From: JAICJR01 sp036491015
Lineage (GTDB): Bacteria > Actinomycetota > Thermoleophilia > Solirubrobacterales > Thermoleophilaceae
DNA length: 20,856 nt
Assembly: GCA_036491015.1 (NCBI GenBank)
Contig: DASXCV010000003.1
Location: 1 to 20,856 of the forward strand
Reading direction: 5' to 3'
Positions 15,121 to 20,856 of the stretch are shown piece by piece; position 1 is the stretch's first letter, and every line of letters starts with the position of its first letter. The notes beneath the pieces are model-generated. The model saw only the letters and a list, made by a program, of their open reading frames with translations. It ran no database searches and was not told the origin of the DNA. Both the position numbers and the translations under genes were made by a program.

Positions 15121-16553
15121 GACACGCCGAGCGCGGGCGTCGTGCTCCGCCGCCGCGCCGGCTGCTCGACCGCGCGCGCCGGTGAGCCGAGGCACACCTC
15201 GAGCGCGGCGACGACCCGCGGGCAGAACTGGCTGCCGGCGTTGCGGCTGATCTCCGCGGCGGCCACCTCGTGCGACAGCGCGCGGCGGTAGGGCCGGTCG
15301 CTGGTCATGGCGTCGAACGCGTCTGCCACGGTGAGGATGCGGGCCGCCAGCGGGATCTCCTCGCCCTTGAGGCCGTCGGGGTAGCCCTTGCCGTCGAAGC
15401 GCTCGTGATGGTTGCGCGCCATGTCGCGCACGACGACGGGCAGGTCGAGCTCACCGAGGATGTAGCTCGAGATCTCGGGGTGGCGGCGCATCTCCTCGAA
15501 CTCATCCGAATCGAGACGGCCGGGCTTCAGCAGGATGCGGTCGGGGATGCCGATCTTGCCGATGTCGTGGATCACGGCGCCCACCTCGATCTCGCTCAGC
15601 TCCTCGTCCTTGAAGCCGAGCTGGCGGGCGAGCCTCAGGGCGTACTCGGCCACGCGCTCGGTGTGGCCGCCCGTGTACGGGTCCTTCGCCTCGATGGTGC
15701 GCGCGAGCGAGGTGATCGTGGAGAGGTAAGCGCGCTTGGTGCGGTCGAGAAGCTGCTCGTTCTCGGACAGCGCCACACGGAGCTGCTCGTTCGCGGCCTC
15801 GAGCTCGTGGTGGCTTGCGCGAAGAGCGTCCACGCTGGTGCGGGAGCGCTCCAGATACTGCTTCTGCGTGAACCACGCGAGCATGAGCGGCACGACGAAC
15901 AGGAGAACCGCGGTGAGTCCGATCGAGCGCTCCGCGACCACGAAGACGCCCGCGAGCGCACCGGCCGCGAGGTTGTGCATCCACAGCCACGCGAGCCGCT
16001 CGCGCCAGGCGGCGAACGGCCTGATCCCCTCGTCGAGCGCCCAGACGATCGAGAGCAGCCCCGAGTTCACGACGTAGTAGCCGAGCCCCGCGACCACCGA
16101 AGCGGCAAGGACGAGGCCACCCCTGTGCGCCGGGAGCAGCGCGTACACGCCGGCCGCGCTGACGCCGGCGAGGGAGAGCAGGCCGAAGTCGAACACCCGC
16201 TTGATCAACGCCGAGTCCGAGCGTCGCAGGCGCCAGAGGAAGGCTGCCGCCTCGGCACAGATCGGGCCGGCGGGCCCGTACAGCGCCGCGAGCGCGATGG
16301 CCGGCACGGTGGCGGGGGAGATGTTGCCGCGCTCGAAGATGTCGATGCGCACCGTGTCGAGCGCCAGCGTGAGCGCGATCAGCAGGCCGAAAACGACCGG
16401 CGAATGCGTGGCGCGCCCGTAGTTGGAGAAGGCCGCGATGCCGACGGTGGACAGCACGAGGCCGCCCACGTAGAAGGGAATCAGCCCGCGGTGGGACGCC
16501 GGCTTGCTCGCGGCAGGCGGAATCGGGCGTGTGGAGTTGCTCACAGCTGACAT
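15117..16553 (-). CDS. Membrane HD-GYP domain protein (probable c-di-GMP phosphodiesterase)
   Basis: 478 residues from the ATG at 16553. A longer reading frame to 16694 is rejected because it would run through the rpmE start and its promoter. Residues about 25-230 form 7-8 membrane helices, a MASE-like sensor region. About 234-280 is a coiled coil rich in leucine and glutamate. The HD-GYP domain follows: HTERV (297), HDIGKIGIPD with the metal pair H329-D330, HPEISS, and the GYP signature HHERFDGKGYPDG (382-394), then ADAFDAMTSDRPYR. All metal-binding motifs are intact, so an active hydrolase of cyclic di-GMP (to pGpG or GMP) is expected. No GGDEF domain is attached. Convergent with the MFS gene with overlapping stops, divergent from rpmE. 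Confidence 0.92.
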   Translation of the reverse strand: MSAVSNSTRPIPPAASKPASHRGLIPFYVGGLVLSTVGIAAFSNYGRATHSPVVFGLLIALTLALDTVRIDIFERGNISPATVPAIALAALYGPAGPICAEAAAFLWRLRRSDSALIKRVFDFGLLSLAGVSAAGVYALLPAHRGGLVLAASVVAGLGYYVVNSGLLSIVWALDEGIRPFAAWRERLAWLWMHNLAAGALAGVFVVAERSIGLTAVLLFVVPLMLAWFTQKQYLERSRTSVDALRASHHELEAANEQLRVALSENEQLLDRTKRAYLSTITSLARTIEAKDPYTGGHTERVAEYALRLARQLGFKDEELSEIEVGAVIHDIGKIGIPDRILLKPGRLDSDEFEEMRRHPEISSYILGELDLPVVVRDMARNHHERFDGKGYPDGLKGEEIPLAARILTVADAFDAMTSDRPYRRALSHEVAAAEISRNAGSQFCPRVVAALEVCLGSPARAVEQPARRRSTTPALGVS

Positions 16554-16619
16554 GTAAATCGTCACCCGACGGACCATTCTTGAGGCGCTGGAGCGGGGAA
16601 AGCCCCGTCCGCCGGTCGC

Positions 16620-16625
16620 TAGACT
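16620..16625 (+). promoter_or_regulatory. -10 element of the rpmE promoter
   Basis: TAGACT lies 10 nt before the ATG at 16636. Transcription from about 16632 would give a leader of roughly 4 nt, and no ribosome binding site is present. It is the same hexamer as at 6190 and 8351. Confidence 0.45.
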
Positions 16626-16635
16626 CAACATCTGT

Positions 16636-16842
16636 ATGAAGACCGACACACATCCCGAGTACGTGGAGGCCCACGTCACATGCACGTGCGGCAATCAGTT
16701 CACGACTCGTTCAACCAAGCCTGAGCTGCATGTCGAGATCTGCTCGAACTGCCACCCCTTCTACACGGGCCGTCAGAAGCTCGTGGACACCGGTGGCCGC
16801 GTCGAGCGCTTCCGCCGTCGCGCCGCAAAGCGCCAGGGCTAG
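16636..16842 (+). CDS. rpmE: 50S ribosomal protein L31 (zinc-binding form)
   Basis: 68 residues, normal for L31. It begins MKTDTHPEYVEAHVTC, closely like other bacterial L31. The zinc-binding cysteines are all present: C16 and C18 (TCTCGNQF), C36 and C39 (ICSNCHPFYTG), so this is the C+ form rather than the zinc-free paralogue. TGGRVERFRRR near the end is also standard. It heads the translation-related group with prfA, prmC and tsaC, an arrangement common in Gram-positive phyla. Here a secreted protein gene and a yqhQ-like gene lie between rpmE and prfA. Confidence 0.97.
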   Translation: MKTDTHPEYVEAHVTCTCGNQFTTRSTKPELHVEICSNCHPFYTGRQKLVDTGGRVERFRRRAAKRQG

Positions 16843-16902
16843 CCGAAAGACCTCAGGGGGCGCGCCGAAACTAAGGCGGGGCGAAGCTGTTTCTTGTAGC
16901 CC

Positions 16903-17688
16903 ATGTCCCGTCCCCTCCTTGCACTGCTAATCGCCGGCGCCGCGCTCGCGGCGTCGGTGACAGGCGCGCTCGCGGCGCAGTCCGGCTCCAGCTCCACGCC
17001 GTCGTCGAAGCCCAGCCAGTCGAGCGTGACCGTGGCGGTGTGCCACCCCTCGGACGTGGTGGCGGAGCGCTTCGCGACGTTCAGCGGGCAGATGCGCGCG
17101 CTGCCGGGCACGAAGCGCATGACCATGCACTTCACGCTGCTCGAGCGGCTCGGCTCCGTGTCCACCGCCTTCAAGCCCGTCTCGCTGGCGGACCTCAAGG
17201 CCTGGCGCCGCTCGAAGTCGGGCGCGCACACGTTCATCTACACGCAGAAGGTCACCGCGCTGCGCGACGGCGGCGCCTACCGCGTGCGTGTGCAGTTCCG
17301 CTGGTACGGGGCGAACAAGACGCTCCTTCGCAGCACCACCGTGCGCTCCGGCACCTGCCGCCAGCCGGCGCCGCTGCCCGACTTGATGGTCAGCTCGATC
17401 ACGTCCATGGACGCCGCCGCCGCCGGGCAGCGCATCTACTCGATCACCGTTGCGAACAACGGGCAGGGCGACGCGCGGAACGTGCCGGTCGCGCTCAAGG
17501 TGGACGGCGCGGTGGCGGGCAACTCCACCGTCGACTTGCTGCCCGCTCAGGAGTCGAGCGTGGTGCAGATCATGGGCCCCGCATGTGCCTTTATGGTGCG
17601 GGCGGTGGCCAACTCCGGGCGGCTGATTCCGGAGACCGACTACTCGAACGATTCCCTCACGGCGCCCTGCCCTCAGCCGAATTCCTGA
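16903..17688 (+). CDS. Secreted protein with a C-terminal CARDB domain
   Basis: 261 residues. Residues 1-25 are a signal peptide ending GALAA, followed by a Ser/Pro-rich linker. Residues about 42-152 form an unrecognised beta-rich domain with a cysteine at each end (AVCHPS, SGTCRQP), probably disulfide-linked. Residues 159-250 read PDLMVSSITSMD...ITVANNGQGDARNVPVALKVDG, matching CARDB, an immunoglobulin-like adhesion fold found in bacterial and archaeal surface proteins. A second cysteine pair (ACAF, APCP) lies there. No anchor is visible. Function is unknown, and its position between rpmE and yqhQ gives no clue. No clear ribosome binding site precedes the ATG at 16903; CCCATG alone marks it. 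Confidence 0.8.
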   Translation: MSRPLLALLIAGAALAASVTGALAAQSGSSSTPSSKPSQSSVTVAVCHPSDVVAERFATFSGQMRALPGTKRMTMHFTLLERLGSVSTAFKPVSLADLKAWRRSKSGAHTFIYTQKVTALRDGGAYRVRVQFRWYGANKTLLRSTTVRSGTCRQPAPLPDLMVSSITSMDAAAAGQRIYSITVANNGQGDARNVPVALKVDGAVAGNSTVDLLPAQESSVVQIMGPACAFMVRAVANSGRLIPETDYSNDSLTAPCPQPNS

Positions 17689-17728
17689 GCCCCGAGCTCA
17701 GGACATCGCGCGAGGCGCCGATTAGCAT
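17683..17728 (+). promoter_or_regulatory. Hairpin at the CARDB gene end and leaderless promoter of the yqhQ-like gene
   Basis: TCCTGAG (17683-17689, including the TGA stop) and CTCAGGA (17697-17703) form a perfect 7-bp hairpin without a T-run. AGGACA (17700-17705) may be a -35. TAGCAT (17723-17728), 17 nt later, is a -10 ending exactly 6 nt before the ATG at 17735, so the start codon would be the first transcribed codon. Confidence 0.5.
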
Positions 17729-17734
17729 GGACAT

Positions 17735-18727
17735 ATGAGCGAGTCCGCGCTTAGCACCGCCGCGGCGCCGAACGGGCAGCCCCACGTGGATCCCAGCGAG
17801 CCGCTGCGCGCCGTCCGCGACGCTCCCGTCGGCGGCCAGGCCGTGCTCGAGGGCGTGATGATGCGCGGCATCTCCACCTGGGCCGTGGCCGTGCGCAAGC
17901 CCGACGGCGAGATCGACGTGCAGTCGTTCCCGCTCGTCTCCTGGCTCAAGCGCCACCGCTTCCTGCGGCTGCCGCTCGTGCGCGGCGTGGTCGCGCTCGT
18001 GGAGTCGCTCAAGATCGGGCTCGGCGCCCTCGGCATCTCCACCAACGCCCAGCTCGCCGAGGAGGACCAGGAGGTCTCGGGCGGCGCCTGGGCGGGCACG
18101 GTCGCGTTCTCGCTGGTGTTTGCCGTCGGGCTCTTCTTCCTCCTGCCGGTGGGCATCGTCAGCATCTTCAGACACCACATCGGCAACTCGATCGAGTTCG
18201 TGCTGATCGAGAAGGCCATCCGCCTCTCGATCTTCGTCGGCTACCTGTGGGCGATCTCGCGGATCAAGGATCTCCAGCGCGTGTTCGAGTACCACGGGGC
18301 CGAGCACAAGACGATCTCCTGCTACGAGGCCGGCCTGCCGCTCACCCCGGAGAACGCCCAGCGCTTCTCGCGGCTCCACCCGCGCTGCGGCACGAGCTTC
18401 CTGCTGATCGTGATGATCGTGGCCCTGTTCGTGTTCGCGCCGCTCGGCACGCCGGCCTGGTACTGGCTGTTCGCCTCGCGCATCCTCGGCATCCCGATCG
18501 TGGCCGGCATCGCCTTCGAGATCATCAAGCTCTTCGGCCGCAACCGCTCGAAGCGGTGGGCGCAGATCCTGATGTGGCCCGGCATGCAGCTCCAGAAGCT
18601 CACCACCCGCCCGCCGGACCTCGACCAGCTCGCCGTCGCAATCGCCGCGATGGACGCCGTGCTGGCGGTCGAGAACCCGGAGGACGCATCCGAAGCGGAC
18701 CGGGTGGGGATGGAAGTCGTCGCCTAG
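17735..18727 (+). CDS. DUF1385 family membrane protein (YqhQ-like)
   Basis: 330 residues. The family signature GGQAVLEGVMMRG is at 33-45 and the second conserved block YHGAEHKTISCYE at about 188-200, followed by RLHPRCGTSFL. Four or five hydrophobic segments (first near 113-138, others about 218-270) place it in the cytoplasmic membrane. The biochemical role of the family is not established. Its genes sit beside rpmE, prfA and prmC in many Gram-positive genomes, as here, which supports an old link to this neighbourhood but does not define a job. The conserved His/Glu/Cys residues suggest a metal or catalytic site (inference). Transcribed from its own leaderless promoter. Confidence 0.9.
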   Translation: MSESALSTAAAPNGQPHVDPSEPLRAVRDAPVGGQAVLEGVMMRGISTWAVAVRKPDGEIDVQSFPLVSWLKRHRFLRLPLVRGVVALVESLKIGLGALGISTNAQLAEEDQEVSGGAWAGTVAFSLVFAVGLFFLLPVGIVSIFRHHIGNSIEFVLIEKAIRLSIFVGYLWAISRIKDLQRVFEYHGAEHKTISCYEAGLPLTPENAQRFSRLHPRCGTSFLLIVMIVALFVFAPLGTPAWYWLFASRILGIPIVAGIAFEIIKLFGRNRSKRWAQILMWPGMQLQKLTTRPPDLDQLAVAIAAMDAVLAVENPEDASEADRVGMEVVA

Positions 18728-18733
18728 CACGTT

Positions 18734-18791
18734 GGGTGTCGGGTGCAGGGTGTCGGGTGCCGGACTTTCCGACACCCGAGATCCGACACCC
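18734..18791. repeat. Heptamer-based two-step palindrome between yqhQ and prfA
   Basis: GGGTGTCGG occurs at 18734-18742 and 18748-18756. Its inverted copy CCGACACCC occurs at 18769-18777 and 18783-18791, and both pairs have a 14-nt period. They nest into two 9-bp stems separated by a symmetric 5-nt internal loop, capped by a 12-nt loop. The left half reads as 7-nt units GGGTGTC, GGGTGCA, GGGTGTC, GGGTGCC; the right half as GACACCC, GAGATCC, GACACCC. It could terminate yqhQ transcription, though no T-run follows. Confidence 0.85.
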
Positions 18792-18804
18792 GGGACCTCC
18801 GCAG

Positions 18805-18810
18805 TAGCCT
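18805..18810 (+). promoter_or_regulatory. Possible -10 element of prfA
   Basis: TAGCCT ends 10 nt before the ATG at 18821. The same spacing is seen at rpmE, predicting a leader of about 4 nt without a ribosome binding site. Weak match, supported mainly by the repeated spacing in the window. Confidence 0.35.
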
Positions 18811-18820
18811 CACCATCGCG

Positions 18821-19857
<1,037 letters not shown>

Positions 19858-19858
<1 letters not shown>

Positions 19859-20673
19859 TGCCGTCCGCCGCTCCCGTGTCGAGCGTGCGGGACGCGCTGT
19901 CGGCCGCCGAGGACGCGCTGGGGGCCGCCGGCATCGACACCCCGCGGCTCGACGCGGAGCTGCTGCTGGCGAACTCGCTGGGCGTGTCGCGCGAGGCGCT
20001 CTTCATGGACGGCGACGCCGGCGTGCCCGCGGCGGCCGCGCGGCGCGCGATGGAGCTGATCCGCCGGCGGGTGGCGCACGAGCCGGTGGCGTACATCCTC
20101 GGCACGAAGGGCTTCCGGCACATCGACCTCGCGGTCGATGCGCGCGTGCTGATCCCGCGACCGGAGACCGAGCTGCTGGTGGAGCTCGCGCTGGGTCTGC
20201 CCGAGGGCGCGCGCGCACACGACGTGGGCACCGGCTCGGGTGCGATCGCGCTCGCCCTGAAGTCCGAGCGGCCCGATCTCGTGGTGAGCGCCTCGGATGT
20301 GTCCGCCGCGGCCGTGGACGTGGCGCGCGCAAACGCCGCGGCGCTCGGGCTCGAGGTGCCCGTGTCCGTGGCGCCCGGCCTGCCGGTGGGGCTGTACGAC
20401 ATGGTGCTCGCCAACCTTCCGTACGTGCGCGAGGACGAGTGGGGCGGGCTCGCGCCCGGGATCACGCGCTACGAGCCGCGCGACGCGTTCGTGGCCGGGC
20501 TCGACGGGCTCGACGCCATCCGGGCCCTGGTGGCCGAGGCTCCGGCCGGCACGCTGCTGACGCTCGAGCATGCGCCCGCGCAGGCCGAGGCGGTGCGCGC
20601 GCTGCTTGCGGACGCCGAGACGCACGAGGACCTCGCCGGCCGCGAGCGCGCGACGGTGGGGAGAGTGCCCTGA
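19858..20673 (+). CDS. prmC: Release factor glutamine methyltransferase
   Basis: 271 residues. It methylates the glutamine of the GGQ motif in release factors, using S-adenosylmethionine, and its gene commonly follows prfA. The N-terminal helical domain carries LDAELLLAN and the SAM-binding half carries EPVAYILGTKGF, IPRPETELLVE and motif I DVGTGSGAIALAL (122-134). The substrate-binding tetrapeptide, usually NPPY, reads NLPY here (186-189 in VLANLPYV). This is a real codon difference (CTT for proline). Because the rest of the protein aligns well, function is still likely. Translationally coupled: the ATG shares one base with the prfA TGA. The tsaC-like gene follows with a CTGA overlap. Confidence 0.93.
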
Positions 20674-20856
20674 GCGCGGAAGAGCTCGAGCGCTGCATCG
20701 CCGGCGGTGGCGTGGCGCTGTTTCCCGCGGACACCGTCTACGGGCTGGCGTGCGACCCGGAGTCGGAGGCTGCCGTCGCGCGGCTCTACGAGATCAAGGG
20801 ACGCCCGGCCGACCGCCCCGCGGCGGTGATGTTCTTCCAGCTCGAGCGCGCGCTCG
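20670..20856 (+). CDS. tsaC: Sua5/YciO/YrdC family protein (threonylcarbamoyl-AMP synthase), 5' part only
   Basis: 62 codons before the window edge. The frame reads CIAGGGVALFPADTVYGLA, then RLYEIKGRPADRPAAVM, which are the signature strands of threonylcarbamoyl-AMP synthases. These make the activated intermediate for tRNA t6A37 from threonine, bicarbonate and ATP. No ATG, GTG or TTG is in frame within 85 nt upstream. A CTG at 20670 overlaps the prmC stop as CTGA and is preceded by GGGGAG (20658-20663) at 6 nt, so CTG is the likely start codon and gives an N-terminus of the expected length (SAEELERCIAGGG). Long Sua5 and short TsaC forms cannot be told apart from this fragment. Confidence 0.88.
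   Translation, partial: MSAEELERCIAGGGVALFPADTVYGLACDPESEAAVARLYEIKGRPADRPAAVMFFQLERAL

Noticed and set aside
16554..16694. Upstream extension of the HD-GYP protein to 16694
   Set aside because: It would cross the rpmE start codon and promoter and adds a sequence without hydrophobic or conserved character. The ATG at 16553 leaves a normal N-terminus.
18734..18791. CRISPR-like repeat array
   Set aside because: The repeat units are 7-14 nt with no variable spacers and half are inverted. No cas genes are nearby.
18743..18820. Upstream start extending prfA by 26 codons
   Set aside because: The extension translates the heptamer palindrome. RF1 proteins begin at the MIDQL-type sequence found at 18821.

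Overview
The window is GC-rich DNA (roughly 70 %) with strong G/C-ending codons, GTG/TTG/CTG starts and several promoters placed so close to the start codon that the mRNA would be leaderless. The gene set is chromosomal and housekeeping-metabolic. It includes aerobic acyl-CoA oxidation with ETF and ETF-quinone oxidoreductase, a split B12-dependent acyl-CoA mutase, and the block rpmE / secreted protein / yqhQ-like / prfA / prmC / tsaC. This points to a soil-type, aerobic, deep-branching actinobacterium, most likely of the class Thermoleophilia (Solirubrobacterales-like). The lineage is inferred from style and gene order, not from a search. No IS element, prophage, CRISPR array or tRNA/rRNA gene was seen.

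Layout. Positions 1-1382 (-) hold a leucyl aminopeptidase cut by the window edge. It is divergent from a thiolase (1476-2660) and a HAD-IB phosphatase (2665-3465). These meet, through a shared bidirectional terminator, a minus-strand secreted protein with RTX-type repeats (3517-4947), which has a 190-nt untranslated leader. An NAD-dependent epimerase/dehydratase (5138-6118, -) is divergent from the acyl-CoA mutase region: large subunit (6202-7851), a small secreted cupredoxin (7921-8250) and the B12-binding subunit (8375-8815). A promoter with an operator-like palindrome then starts etfB-etfA-ETF-QO (8885-12383). After a heptamer-repeat spacer come gpsA (12443-13513), a 353-nt non-coding stretch full of hairpins, an MFS transporter (13867-15120) and a convergent membrane HD-GYP protein (15117-16553, -). 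The last third is rpmE, a secreted CARDB protein, a YqhQ/DUF1385 membrane protein, a second heptamer-repeat palindrome, prfA, prmC and the start of a Sua5/YrdC gene.

How the genes work together. Thiolase, mutase subunits, ETF and ETF-QO form a coherent path for breaking down short or branched acyl-CoAs: the mutase rearranges the carbon skeleton, acyl-CoA dehydrogenases elsewhere feed ETF, ETF-QO passes electrons to quinone, and thiolase yields acetyl-CoA. rpmE, prfA, prmC and tsaC serve translation: ribosomal protein, release factor, its glutamine methyltransferase, and tRNA t6A synthesis.

The points most worth a second look are these. (1) The mutase carries the isobutyryl-CoA-mutase residue pair, not the methylmalonyl-CoA pair. 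(2) The ETF-QO lacks one of four iron-sulfur cysteines. (3) Two intergenic spacers are built from different 7-nt units. (4) The MFS transporter has an elaborate leader: a possible 6-codon peptide, mutually exclusive stems, and a perfect 12-bp palindrome over the start codon.
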